Assembly (NCBI RefSeq): GCF_010882175.1 | Contig: NZ_WKLH01000004.1 | Coordinates: 256,978 to 320,977, forward strand | Origin: Mangrovibacterium lignilyticum | Lineage (GTDB): Bacteria; Bacteroidota; Bacteroidia; Bacteroidales; Prolixibacteraceae | Direction: 5' to 3' | Length of the DNA stretch: 64,000 nt | In this document: positions 30,306-40,081 of the stretch, piece by piece | How the letters are laid out: each line of letters opens with the position of its first letter | How positions within the stretch are numbered: the stretch's first letter is position 1 | The notes under the pieces: generated by a model | What the model saw: the letters and a program-made list of their open reading frames with translations, nothing else | Database searches by the model: none | Told to the model about the DNA's origin: nothing | Program-made: the position numbers and the translations under genes

Positions 30306-32060
30306 ATGAATAAGATTTTAATATATATAATCGTAGGGATCTCAGCCGTTACATTGACCTCCTGCGAAGACATGTTTGGGGGTTTCCTGGATAAGCAACC
30401 AAGTAACGAGTTAACCGAAGAACAAGTTTTTGGTGACTGGGAAACGACAAAACAGTTCCATTTTGACACCTATAATTTTTTACGTCATGGTGCGGAACGA
30501 ATTAATCGTTCTTGGTTGGATGCTGCTACGGATTTAGCCGAGACCAGTTTTTCAAACGCAGGCGTTCGGACAACCTTGAACATCGGGAATTACTACGGAA
30601 CCGGAGGCTCAGCTGAATTGACAGCAACATGGGAGCATTATTATCGCGGTATTCGTAAGTGCAATATGATTTTAACACGTATCGACAGTGTTCCTCAAGC
30701 GTCTGATTTAAGTGATGATAAATATGAAATAGATAAATTAAACTATAAGTCGGAAGCTCGTTTTTTGCGTGCCTACTTCTATTGGGAAATGTTTTTACGT
30801 TACGGCCCCATTCCAATCGTAACTAATGTGCTTGACCCGAATGGCGACTTACTGAGCAACTACACAACACGTCCTACAATTAAGGAATACGTGGTAGACT
30901 TCATTTTGCCTGAATTACAAGAATGTGAATCTGGTTTGATGTCGTATGACGACGGTGTGAAAGCAGCCAATGCCGGCCGGATCAGTATGCCAATGGCACG
31001 GGCCTTATATTCCCGGATCATGCTGTTTATGGCCAGTGACCGGTTCAGCGGTGAATCGGGCATTACCTGGGCCGAAGCAGCATATGCCTCAAAAAGTTTC
31101 ATGGATGACTACGGCGCTAACTATGGATTATTCACTGGAACTGACGGAAAAACTGCCTATACAAATGCAATCTTGAGAACTCCCTACGAAGGAGGAAACA
31201 ACGAAGTTATCTTTTTCCGTAATGATGTAACAATTGGATGGAGCGCTATCGAGAATGATACTCCCGTGGGAGAAGGTGGCAATGGAGGTTTGTGTCCTTC
31301 ACAAAACCTGGTTGACATGTACGATATGGCAGATGGTTCTTCCCCTTTCGCATCTTATGATGAAACAGGAGCACCGGTTTATTCCGGAGCAACAACCCCT
31401 GCGATTAATGCATCCAGTGGATATACCGACGCAACTCAATGGACCAACCGTGATCCGCGTTTGGCAGCTACCGTTTTACATCATGGTATAAGCTGGGGTA
31501 ATGGAACAATAAATGTTATTAAAGGGCAGCGCGATAACCCGATAGGTAATGCCAATGCAACTCCGACTGGTTACTATACGCGTAAGTATATTCCTGAAAA
31601 CATATTGAGTGCAGTACACACTGGTTCCAGCTACCGCAATTGGATTATCATTCGTTACGCAGAAATCTTATTGAATTATGCTGAAGCAATCAATGAAGTG
31701 AATGGACCTTCTTCTGAGGTATATGATGCTTTGGATCTGATTCGTCATCGGGCAGGCATTACCGGTAATCTGGAAGATCGCTCTGATTTGACTTCCTCTA
31801 AAGCTGCTATGAGAAATTTCATTCGTAAGGAGAGAACTGTCGAACTGGCATTCGAAGAGCATCGGTTCTGGGATGTTCGACGTTGGAATGTCGCTACGAA
31901 AGCACTTTCACGCGATATATATGGTATTGATGTTGCCTCAGAGGGTACGATCTCGCGAAAAGTAGCGCAAAGTCGAGTATTCGAAGATAAAATGTACCTC
32001 TATCCAATTCCTGAGGCGGAAGTTTGGAAAACCGATATTGACAACAATCCAGGGTGGTAA
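30306..32060 (+). CDS. SusD/RagB-like glycan-binding lipoprotein (arabinan locus, first)
   Basis: 584 residues. Lipoprotein signal with Cys20 (VTLTSC) and the acidic start CEDMFGGFLDKQP, a pattern linked to surface display in Bacteroidota. The helical SusD fold is supported by the N-terminal TPR-like region (RGIRKCNMILTRID, YKSEARFLRAYFYWEMFLRYG) and the C-terminal signature (RYAEILLNYAEAINEVNG, then RKERTVELAFEEHRFWDVRRW). SusD caps the SusC barrel and captures glycan. It directly follows SusC and is followed 20 bases later by a second SusC gene. Confidence 0.95.
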   Translation: MNKILIYIIVGISAVTLTSCEDMFGGFLDKQPSNELTEEQVFGDWETTKQFHFDTYNFLRHGAERINRSWLDAATDLAETSFSNAGVRTTLNIGNYYGTGGSAELTATWEHYYRGIRKCNMILTRIDSVPQASDLSDDKYEIDKLNYKSEARFLRAYFYWEMFLRYGPIPIVTNVLDPNGDLLSNYTTRPTIKEYVVDFILPELQECESGLMSYDDGVKAANAGRISMPMARALYSRIMLFMASDRFSGESGITWAEAAYASKSFMDDYGANYGLFTGTDGKTAYTNAILRTPYEGGNNEVIFFRNDVTIGWSAIENDTPVGEGGNGGLCPSQNLVDMYDMADGSSPFASYDETGAPVYSGATTPAINASSGYTDATQWTNRDPRLAATVLHHGISWGNGTINVIKGQRDNPIGNANATPTGYYTRKYIPENILSAVHTGSSYRNWIIIRYAEILLNYAEAINEVNGPSSEVYDALDLIRHRAGITGNLEDRSDLTSSKAAMRNFIRKERTVELAFEEHRFWDVRRWNVATKALSRDIYGIDVASEGTISRKVAQSRVFEDKMYLYPIPEAEVWKTDIDNNPGW

Positions 32061-32080
32061 TCCTTTAATTGACTAATACT

Positions 32081-35000
32081 ATGCATAATATAATAAAAGA
32101 TATAAGTAACAATTTGGCAGGGGCTTTAAAGCTATTGCTGATGAGCATATTTTTCCTGACTGCGATCTCAGGTTTTGCGCAACAGGAAAAAGTCTTGACC
32201 GGGCGAATCGTCGATCCCCAGGGAAATCCAGTTTCCGGTGTAATCGTTAATGTTGCTGAATCAAGCCGCATTTCGTTATCAGATAGCGACGGAAATTTTA
32301 GTTTGACAAGAGTAAAGGACGGCGAAGAAATTATATTCTCGCTAATTGGCTATAAAAACGCAGTTGAAACTGCTGATTTCGGTGGTAGTTTCGAAATTAT
32401 AATGGAGCCGGATTTGGATGAATACACACACACAACCCCGGTAGCCTTTGGCCGCAAGCAAAAGAAATTTGTTACTGAAGCTACTTCGTCGGTGACTGGT
32501 GAAGAGCTGGAACGGTTTCCAATTACTGTTTTACAAAATGCTTTCACATCAACGGTTAATGGCGTCGAGACTTACGAATGGGCAAGTGAGCCTGGTTGGT
32601 CGGAAACAGCGATCTATATTCGTGGATTAAGAACGATGAATAGCAGTGCCCGGTCTCCCTTGGTTATCGTAGACGATGTTGAGCGTGACTTGTCGTTCTT
32701 GGATGCATATCCAATCGAGAAAATTACAATTCTGAAGGATGCTGCATCTACCGCTATTTATGGTATGCGCGGGGCTAACGGCGCGATTCTGGTAACAACA
32801 AAGCGCGGTGAAGCCGGACGTACAAGAATAACCATCAATCAGGAAGTTGGTGTGCAAACACTAACAGGGAAGATGGAGACGCAGAATTCTTATAATATGG
32901 CTTTGACCCGGAATCAGGTAAGATATCTGGATGGAAAAGATCCATTGTACAATGCCGACCAGATTGATATGTATCGTCGTGTAAGTAATGGTGAAAAGTT
33001 AACAGGAATCGATCAGTACAAATATTTCAATACCAACTGGTATGAAGAACTATACCGCGAAACTGCACCGACGACCAAAACCAATGTATCGGTTAGCGGT
33101 GGAAATAAAACTGCCCGTTATTATGTTTCTTTATCGCATTTATTCCAATCGGGTATGTGGAATGATAAATGGACAGAATATAACGATGGGTTTAGCACTC
33201 AACATAAACTGAATCGTTATAATCTTAGGTCAAATATCGACATTGATGTCAACAAATATCTGAACGTATCTTTGGATCTGGGCGGGCGTATCGACAATAT
33301 CTCGCAGCCTCTTACAGGGGTCTTTAGCATCGTAACTTTTGGGGCAGTTGAAGCCAACCCGATGGAACCTGTATATAATCCGGATGGATCAATATACGCA
33401 TCAAGTACTGCAGCTAACGCAGGGCGTTTGCTGGCATCTTCCGGAATAAACAAGAACCGTCGTCGTAACTTATACAGTACTGTTAATTTAACCGGTAATC
33501 TGGATGAACTCGTGAAAGGATTGAAAGCAAACGCAATTGTGAGTTTTGATGCCTACGAGACTTTCATGACCCAACAAACGAATAATGTAAACTCTTATAA
33601 CTACGATTATACGAACTCGGATGTGACAGATGTTTCGGAGTTTACCTACACTCGTTTCTCAACTTATTCGGCATTGTCGAATCCATCAACTTCACCGCGC
33701 GACTACTATTATAACATCAATTTCAGGACCGGCTTGAGTTACGATAATAGGTTTGGTAAACATGCTGTGAATGCGCAGGCTTTTATTCGTACATACAAGA
33801 ACGTTTCCCATGGTTCCGAATCATCTAATCGATTCTTATCCTACAACGGTCAAGCGACTTACGTATACGACAGCCGATATATTTTATCAGGTAATGTGTC
33901 GTATATGGGATGTGACAACTTTGCTGATGGTGAGCGTTTTGGTTTGTTCCCCGGTGGTTCTGTCGGTTGGGTTTTATCAGAGGAATCCTGGATGGACAAC
34001 AAAAACATCAATTTGTTAAAGCTGAGAGCATCCTATGGTCGTGCCGGGCAATCGACAACCGGAGCCGGTAGATATCCTTACCAAGGGACCTATGCTTCAG
34101 GGACAGGTTATTCATTTGGTACTTCTCAGTCATACATTTCCGGCGTATATGAAAGTGCGGCAGGAAACTACAACAGCAAATGGGAAATTTCAGACATGGC
34201 GAACCTTGGATTGGATTTCGATTTCTTCCACAAGAAATTATTCGGTGCTGTCGATGTTTTCAAGGAATGGCGTTCCAATATCTTGGTTGAACGTTCTACT
34301 GTTCCTACGCTATTGGGTGTTTCAGCACCTGATGATTCCTACGGTAAGGTAGAAAGCAGAGGTTTCGAATTATCACTTGGACACCAGAATCATATTGGCG
34401 ATTTCAAATACTATATACAAGGTCAGTTAACCTGGAACACCAACAAAATAACTGAGATGGACGAGTTGGAACCCAACGTTGAATGGCAACGGAAAACAGG
34501 AAAGAGAATCTATGATAACACCTCAGTTGCCGCTCTGTATGAACAGTCTTTTAACAATACGGTAGGTGGATGGAATGTATATAAGTTTGAGCAGTGGGCG
34601 AGCGATCCTGACAAAATTGCAAGCAGTTATCAGGATGCGATCGACAACCCGGACAAATATCCATACCATACTGCATCGGGTACAGGTCAGGCTTTAGGTA
34701 CTGCCGTTTTTAAAGATTTAGACGGAGACCGTAAAATCGACTCTAATGATATGACGCCAGATTCTTATACTATGATTCCTGAATTGGTACCAACTGTAAA
34801 TATTGGATTTGAATGGAAGGGTTTTGATGCCCGTGTTATAATGACTGCTTATTTAAACCGTTCAGTATTCTTATCTCCTTCTATCAGTTATTCGGGATGG
34901 AGTAACATGGGAACGCACGAGGTTACTAAAGCCTGGGGTTATTATAATGATGATCCTAGCGATCCACGTAATATCAATGCACTTTATCCAAGACCTACTT

Positions 35001-35293
35001 ATGGCGGTTTCGATGTTATTGACAGCGACAGGGGATCTGGTACATACCAAAACGACGTTTGGGTGAAAAGCGGTGACTTCTTATCTCTCCGCAATGTAGA
35101 GATTGGTTATTCGTTGCCAAAAGAGTTAATCGCCAAGGTAAATATGACGCAATGTCGAATTTACTTCAGCGGGTATAATTTGCACACATTCAGTAATCTG
35201 CCTGATGGTGTCGATCCTGAAAAACCGATGAGTTATGTGTGGTGGTATCCTAAGACGCGTACTTTCTCAATGGGTGTAAAAATTGGTTTCTAA
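32081..35293 (+). CDS. SusC-like TonB-dependent outer-membrane transporter (arabinan locus, second)
   Basis: 1070 residues. Signal peptide about 1-34 (ending ISGFAQ), a carboxypeptidase-regulatory-like domain (KVLTGRIVDPQGNPVSG, about 38-115), a plug domain (IYIRGLRTMNSSARSPLVIV; ILKDAASTAIYGMRGANGAI) and the beta barrel. No STN domain. It is clearly diverged from the first SusC of the locus, so it probably handles a different size or branching of the same glycan (inference). The ATG at 32081 is chosen over an in-frame TTG at 32069 because it gives a normal signal peptide. A matching SusD gene follows after 19 bases. Confidence 0.95.
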   Translation: MHNIIKDISNNLAGALKLLLMSIFFLTAISGFAQQEKVLTGRIVDPQGNPVSGVIVNVAESSRISLSDSDGNFSLTRVKDGEEIIFSLIGYKNAVETADFGGSFEIIMEPDLDEYTHTTPVAFGRKQKKFVTEATSSVTGEELERFPITVLQNAFTSTVNGVETYEWASEPGWSETAIYIRGLRTMNSSARSPLVIVDDVERDLSFLDAYPIEKITILKDAASTAIYGMRGANGAILVTTKRGEAGRTRITINQEVGVQTLTGKMETQNSYNMALTRNQVRYLDGKDPLYNADQIDMYRRVSNGEKLTGIDQYKYFNTNWYEELYRETAPTTKTNVSVSGGNKTARYYVSLSHLFQSGMWNDKWTEYNDGFSTQHKLNRYNLRSNIDIDVNKYLNVSLDLGGRIDNISQPLTGVFSIVTFGAVEANPMEPVYNPDGSIYASSTAANAGRLLASSGINKNRRRNLYSTVNLTGNLDELVKGLKANAIVSFDAYETFMTQQTNNVNSYNYDYTNSDVTDVSEFTYTRFSTYSALSNPSTSPRDYYYNINFRTGLSYDNRFGKHAVNAQAFIRTYKNVSHGSESSNRFLSYNGQATYVYDSRYILSGNVSYMGCDNFADGERFGLFPGGSVGWVLSEESWMDNKNINLLKLRASYGRAGQSTTGAGRYPYQGTYASGTGYSFGTSQSYISGVYESAAGNYNSKWEISDMANLGLDFDFFHKKLFGAVDVFKEWRSNILVERSTVPTLLGVSAPDDSYGKVESRGFELSLGHQNHIGDFKYYIQGQLTWNTNKITEMDELEPNVEWQRKTGKRIYDNTSVAALYEQSFNNTVGGWNVYKFEQWASDPDKIASSYQDAIDNPDKYPYHTASGTGQALGTAVFKDLDGDRKIDSNDMTPDSYTMIPELVPTVNIGFEWKGFDARVIMTAYLNRSVFLSPSISYSGWSNMGTHEVTKAWGYYNDDPSDPRNINALYPRPTYGGFDVIDSDRGSGTYQNDVWVKSGDFLSLRNVEIGYSLPKELIAKVNMTQCRIYFSGYNLHTFSNLPDGVDPEKPMSYVWWYPKTRTFSMGVKIGF

Positions 35294-35312
35294 TTTGAAA
35301 AACTAGATTAAA

Positions 35313-37121
35313 ATGAATAAGTTAACATTATATATTGCAAGTGCGTTATTTGCCGTCGGTTTGTCCGCGTGTAGCACTTATCTTGATAAGGAATATGATA
35401 TTTCGTTAGCTGAAGATCAGGTATTCTCTAATGAAGAAAATACGCGTGGCTTCCTGGCTAATATTTATACGAACCTACCCGATGGGTTCAGTGGCTATAC
35501 CAACGGACAGTTTTTGGGGGCCTCTCGCGATTGTATGACCGACAATGCGATTTCTTACTGGAATGTGCATTATTATCACGGTGTACTGACTGACAGTTAT
35601 GATGCAACAAACCATCCTCTTCTTGGATTTTGGTCCGATAATTTGAGTGCAATCAGAAAGGCCAATCAATTTCTTAAAAATGCGAATGAATCTGTAATTG
35701 GTAACGTGGAGAAAAGTGGTGATGATAACCACTTATATGACCGTAATATGGCGGAAGCCAAGTTATTACGTGCTATCTTTCATTTCGAACTCGTTCGCTG
35801 GTTTGGAGCTGCGCCAATTATCGGCGAAGATGAGGAAGGAACTCCTATTGTATTCGATTTGAGTAATCCAGGGGCGATGAATATGGAGCGTACTGATGCT
35901 GCCGATGCATTAAAATGGATCGCGGATCAGTGTGATTTAGTGAAAGATGAATTGCCTTTTCGTTACGAAGACGAGACTCAAAATTGGGGCCGGATGAATG
36001 GTGCCGCTGCTTATGCTTTAAAATCGCGAGCGCTACTTTATCGGGCGTCACCGCTGAATAATCCTTCTAATAATTCAACTTATTGGACTGAAGCTGCTCA
36101 GGCAGCCAAGGATTTTATTACGGCGAATAATAAACAAAGTAATCCTTATAAACTGTATAATACAGGCAACCCGGATAACGATTATTACGAATGCTTTGTT
36201 ACAACTCCGACGCTGAATGATGAATTTATTCTTTCTCGCTCTACTTGGACAACAAATGCAATTGAAGTCTTCTTAGCACCTTGTGGCTTTAGTGGGTCAC
36301 TAAACTCTGTTGGCCGTACTAATCCAACTCAAAACTTGGTTGATTGCTACGAAACGAAGAATGGATTGCCAATTGATGAGGATCCGACCTATGACGATCA
36401 GAATCCATATGCTAACCGAGACCCTCGTCTAGAGCAAACAATTCTTCACCACGGTTCTATGTGGGGAGATAAAGAACAGGAAGAGTATCGTGCTGTCGAT
36501 GTTTCTACACCGGACGGAGTCGATTACCAAGAGCTTCACGGTGGTACATTGACCGGATACTACACGAAGAAATTCCTGAACAATATTTCGTTTAAGAACC
36601 CGACGACACCTATTCATGCCTGGCCAATTTTTCGCTACGGTGAAATCTTGTTGAATGCAGCAGAAGCGGTTAACGAAGCTGAAGGTCCAAGTGCTGCATA
36701 CACATACATCAATGAACTTAGAGAGCGTGTGGGGATGCCGGACTATTCAGGGATGTCGAAAGAAGAATTTCGTGAGCGGATTCGCAATGAACGTAGGATC
36801 GAATTATGCTTCGAAGATCATAGATTCTTTGATGAACGCCGCTGGAAGATTTTTGAAGGACAGAGCGTGTCTTCGGAGACAGGGAAGCCAATGTATCAGC
36901 AGTATTACAATTTGTACGGCGTAACGGTAACCAATCCAAGTAGTCCTTCTTACGAATACGGACCAGCCGACGCACATCCAACGCGTTCATTTACAAGTCC
37001 GAAAAACTATTTATTCCCACTGCCGGATGATGAAGTAAAACGTGCACCTAATTTGGGGCAAAACCCCGGATGGGAGCTTTCAGCATCTTCAGAAGAAGAA
37101 GTTTCTGGCACTACCGAATAA
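35313..37121 (+). CDS. SusD/RagB-like glycan-binding lipoprotein (arabinan locus, second)
   Basis: 602 residues. The lipoprotein signal ends at Cys20 (VGLSAC). SusD fold markers are the N-terminal helices (NLSAIRKANQFLKNANE; MAEAKLLRAIFHFELVRWFG) and the C-terminal RYGEILLNAAEAVNEAEG followed by RNERRIELCFEDHRFFDERRW. It is the lid partner of the SusC directly upstream. The C-terminal tail ends in a serine/glutamate-rich stretch of unknown use. A strong 18-base hairpin separates it from the first GH43 gene, so the enzymes may be expressed at a different level from the transport genes. Confidence 0.95.
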   Translation: MNKLTLYIASALFAVGLSACSTYLDKEYDISLAEDQVFSNEENTRGFLANIYTNLPDGFSGYTNGQFLGASRDCMTDNAISYWNVHYYHGVLTDSYDATNHPLLGFWSDNLSAIRKANQFLKNANESVIGNVEKSGDDNHLYDRNMAEAKLLRAIFHFELVRWFGAAPIIGEDEEGTPIVFDLSNPGAMNMERTDAADALKWIADQCDLVKDELPFRYEDETQNWGRMNGAAAYALKSRALLYRASPLNNPSNNSTYWTEAAQAAKDFITANNKQSNPYKLYNTGNPDNDYYECFVTTPTLNDEFILSRSTWTTNAIEVFLAPCGFSGSLNSVGRTNPTQNLVDCYETKNGLPIDEDPTYDDQNPYANRDPRLEQTILHHGSMWGDKEQEEYRAVDVSTPDGVDYQELHGGTLTGYYTKKFLNNISFKNPTTPIHAWPIFRYGEILLNAAEAVNEAEGPSAAYTYINELRERVGMPDYSGMSKEEFRERIRNERRIELCFEDHRFFDERRWKIFEGQSVSSETGKPMYQQYYNLYGVTVTNPSSPSYEYGPADAHPTRSFTSPKNYLFPLPDDEVKRAPNLGQNPGWELSASSEEEVSGTTE

Positions 37122-37133
37122 TAATATCAAATA

Positions 37134-37178
37134 CTTAGGGAGCGTAAAAGGACTAATTAACCTTTTGCGCTCCTTAAG
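37134..37178 (+). other. 18-base intergenic stem-loop between SusD and GH43 genes
   Basis: CTTAGGGAGCGTAAAAGG (37134-37151) pairs with CCTTTTGCGCTCCTTAAG (37161-37178) over 18 bases with two G-T pairs and a 9-base loop. There is no T run, so it may stabilise or process the mRNA rather than terminate it. Confidence 0.7.
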
Positions 37179-37281
37179 AATTACTACTGGAAAATGGGGC
37201 TTGGGCAACTGTCTTTCTATGCGTGAATTCCACCTGTTAGGTTGAGTGGCAGTTTTTATCGAGCAAAAAAATGAATATAAA

Positions 37282-38889
37282 ATGAGAATAAAATTATTAT
37301 TGGCTTTTTTCGCATATCTATTGGTGGCTTATTCATGTGGAGAAGATAATCTGACTCCGGAACTTCCGGATATTGAAGAAGAGGAAGATTTGCTGGCTGA
37401 TTATCAAGGTCCGACATATGCCGATGATTATTCTGCCATCGCTTCATGGGCCAACAGGAGTAGTTGGAATTTGGCGAATGTACATGATCCCAGTGTCGTT
37501 TTCGATGGTAAATATTATTACATGTACGGAACCGATGCTTCGTACGGTAATGCGCATGAAGGTCATGGTCACTTTCTGTACCGAAAGTCGGAAGATCTTG
37601 TAAACTGGAATTTCGAGGGCGCGGCTATGTCCGAAACACCCGCCTGGGTTAAAGACACACTCAATAATATGCGGGCACGTGTCGGTTTAAGTCCAATCAA
37701 TGACCCTGTTTTTGGGCACTGGGCCCCGGTCGTTCGGAAAGTCGGCGACAAATACCGAATGTATTACAGCATTGTTGTGGACAATTACATTGGCAATGGT
37801 TTACCAAACACCGCTGCGAATTTTGATAACACCTGGACCGAAAAAGCATTTATCGGAATGATGGAGACTTCCAGTCCGTTGTTGAATAGCTGGGAAGATA
37901 AAGGGATGGTAATTTGCTCTGTCTCCGACCGCGGAACAAACTGGGATCGATCGTCCACCGGCGATTGGAGTGGCTACTTTAAGTACAATGCAATTGACCC
38001 GTCATTTATTGTTACACCCGAGGGGGAGCACTGGCTCATTTACGGTTCATGGCACAGTGGTATTGCAGCGCTTCAGTTGGATCCTGCAACAGGCTTGCCT
38101 TTAAATGAATTTGATATCAATGACGAAACAACCTGGGGAACGCATATTTATACCAGGACGAGCGGTTCGAGATGGCAAGCTTCCGAAGGACCAGAGATCA
38201 TTTATAATGAAGAGACGGGATACTATTATCTGTTTTTAGCATACGATGAACTTTCTGTTGCATACAACACAAGAGTATGCCGAGCCACGAACATTACGGG
38301 GCCTTATTACACATATAGTGGAGCGAATATTACGAACGGAGGAGAGGTTTATCCAATCCTTACTCATCCCTATGCATTTAACAACCATTCCGGTTGGGTC
38401 GGGATTTCGCACTGCTGTATTTTCCAGAATGAAGAAACAGGTGACTGGTACTATTCATCGCAAGGACGTTTACCCGCAAACACAAATGGCAATGAATATA
38501 GCAATGCCATTATGATGGGGCATGTTCGGAAAATTCGTTGGACTGAAGACGGTTGGCCGGTAGTTATGCCGGAAAGGTATGCGGTTGTGCCGGATATCGA
38601 AATTAGTGAAGATGAACTTATCGGAAGCTGGGAGCATATTACGCTTAACTATGAATTTCAAACACAACAAAAGTCAGTTATATTAACCTTGTCTGCAAAT
38701 TATAAGGCGACTGGAGCGATTACGGGAACTTGGTCGTTTGATGCAGCCAGTAAGGTTCTGACAATTGGGAACCAGAAATTATGTGTAGAACGGGAGCTCG
38801 ATTGGGAAGAATCCCCCAGAGTACCGACTATCGTTTTTTCAGGTCTAAATTCTTCCGGAGTTTCTATTTGGGGGAAGAAAACAAATTAG
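37282..38889 (+). CDS. GH43 endo-1,5-alpha-L-arabinanase, surface lipoprotein
   Basis: 535 residues. Lipoprotein signal with Cys19 (LVAYSC) followed by an acidic stretch. The five-bladed GH43 propeller shows the inverting triad: Asp69 in VHDPSV (base), Asp239 in NAIDPS (pKa modulator) and Glu302 in SEGPE (acid). A C-terminal domain (about 445-535, with ATGAITGTWSFD and TIVFSGLNSSG) matches the extra domain seen on Bacteroidota endo-arabinanases. The enzyme should cut internal alpha-1,5 arabinan bonds at the cell surface to feed the SusCD pairs. The ATG at 37282 is preferred over the GTG at 37246, which would place 12 residues ahead of the signal peptide. A decayed paralogue lies at 62500-62948. 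Confidence 0.93.
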   Translation: MRIKLLLAFFAYLLVAYSCGEDNLTPELPDIEEEEDLLADYQGPTYADDYSAIASWANRSSWNLANVHDPSVVFDGKYYYMYGTDASYGNAHEGHGHFLYRKSEDLVNWNFEGAAMSETPAWVKDTLNNMRARVGLSPINDPVFGHWAPVVRKVGDKYRMYYSIVVDNYIGNGLPNTAANFDNTWTEKAFIGMMETSSPLLNSWEDKGMVICSVSDRGTNWDRSSTGDWSGYFKYNAIDPSFIVTPEGEHWLIYGSWHSGIAALQLDPATGLPLNEFDINDETTWGTHIYTRTSGSRWQASEGPEIIYNEETGYYYLFLAYDELSVAYNTRVCRATNITGPYYTYSGANITNGGEVYPILTHPYAFNNHSGWVGISHCCIFQNEETGDWYYSSQGRLPANTNGNEYSNAIMMGHVRKIRWTEDGWPVVMPERYAVVPDIEISEDELIGSWEHITLNYEFQTQQKSVILTLSANYKATGAITGTWSFDAASKVLTIGNQKLCVERELDWEESPRVPTIVFSGLNSSGVSIWGKKTN

Positions 38890-38913
38890 TCAAGAACAGA
38901 AAATTTGTAAGAT

Positions 38914-39933
38914 ATGAAATTATTAAAGGTTTCAAATATTGCATGGATAGCGGTGTTTGTTGCTTTGCTTAGTGCAAAATCACTTAGTGCACAATCCACT
39001 ATTGTACACGACCCGGTAATGATTCGGGAGAATTCGACTTATTATTTGTTTGCAACCGGCTTGGGAATTGATGTTTTGTCTTCAGCCGATATGATTAACT
39101 GGACAAAGGAGAAGCCGGTTTTTGAGTCAGGTCCCCAGTGGGCTATCGATGCTGTTCCCGGCTTTAAAGGTCATATTTGGGCCCCCGATATTTCGTACCA
39201 TAATGGCCAGTACTATTTGTATTATTCGGTCTCAGCTTTTGGTAAAAATACGTCCTGTATCGGTGTCGCCACAAATAAAACACTGGACCCGGATGACCCC
39301 GGGTTTAAGTGGGTCGATCATGGTAAAGTCATCCAGTCCTTTCCGGGACAAACTGAATGGAATGCCATTGATCCGAACCTGGTTGTAGACAGAGATGGAA
39401 CACCCTATTTGTTTTTCGGTTCCTTTTGGGATGGTCTGAAACGTGTTAAAATGAAGCATGATTTGTTGTCCGTGGATGAAGATGCAAATGCGATTCCGAC
39501 AGTCGCATCACGGGCGAAAAGTTCAGACGAAACTAATACTTCATCAGTTGATGAAAACGCGGCCGATGCTGGCGTAAACGCAATTGAGGCACCTTTTGTA
39601 TTTCAAAAAGGCGACTACTACTATTTCTTTGCTTCAATTGATTTTTGCTGTAGAGGGGTGAAAAGTTCATACAAGATGATCGTCGGTCGCTCAAAATCAT
39701 TGACTGGAAAGTTTGTTGATAAGGACGGTGAAAATATGGCACAGGGAGGTGGAAGTATCGTATTGCAAGGTGATGAAAACTGGCACGGCGTAGGACACAA
39801 TGGCGTGGTTAGTTTCGATGGAAAAGATTACCTGGTGTTTCATGGCTATGATGCCAAAGATGGCGGACATCCCAAATTATTGATTCGCGAAATCACTTGG
39901 GATGCAAACCTCTGGCCCGTTGTGGAGCTTTAA
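38914..39933 (+). CDS. GH43 arabinan endo-1,5-alpha-L-arabinosidase, exported
   Basis: 339 residues with an ordinary signal peptide (about 1-26, cleavage near SLSAQ) and no lipobox, so it is probably periplasmic. The GH43 triad is visible as Asp33 in VHDPV, Asp153 in NAIDPN and Glu225 in IEAPF, with GHIWAPDISYHNGQYY typical of compact arabinanases. It is single-domain and much shorter than the upstream GH43, suggesting a division of labour: surface endo-cleavage first, then periplasmic trimming (inference). An internal serine/alanine-rich loop (about residues 195-220) is an unusual insertion before the catalytic Glu. It ends the plus-strand operon. Confidence 0.92.
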   Translation: MKLLKVSNIAWIAVFVALLSAKSLSAQSTIVHDPVMIRENSTYYLFATGLGIDVLSSADMINWTKEKPVFESGPQWAIDAVPGFKGHIWAPDISYHNGQYYLYYSVSAFGKNTSCIGVATNKTLDPDDPGFKWVDHGKVIQSFPGQTEWNAIDPNLVVDRDGTPYLFFGSFWDGLKRVKMKHDLLSVDEDANAIPTVASRAKSSDETNTSSVDENAADAGVNAIEAPFVFQKGDYYYFFASIDFCCRGVKSSYKMIVGRSKSLTGKFVDKDGENMAQGGGSIVLQGDENWHGVGHNGVVSFDGKDYLVFHGYDAKDGGHPKLLIREITWDANLWPVVEL

Positions 39934-40012
39934 CCCAGACCCGACAATATTTACGGGCCTATACAAGAAGGCGAAATAACTAAAAGAAAGTTTGATCATT
40001 TATCTAATAATG

Positions 40013-40053
40013 AAAAATCCCTGCTCGGTTTTTATATCAGGCAGGGATTTTTT
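40013..40053 (+). terminator. terminator of the arabinan operon
   Basis: AAAAATCCCTGC (40013-40024) pairs with GCAGGGATTTTT (40041-40052), followed by further T. It lies 80 bases after the last GH43 stop, in the convergent gap; the A-rich 5' arm would also serve the minus strand. Confidence 0.85.
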
Positions 40054-40081
40054 AGTTGAAAATAAATCCTCAAAAATTTTA

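Noticed and set aside
32069..32080. TTG as start of the second SusC gene of the arabinan locus
   Set aside because: The ATG at 32081 gives a normal signal peptide and avoids a rare start codon.
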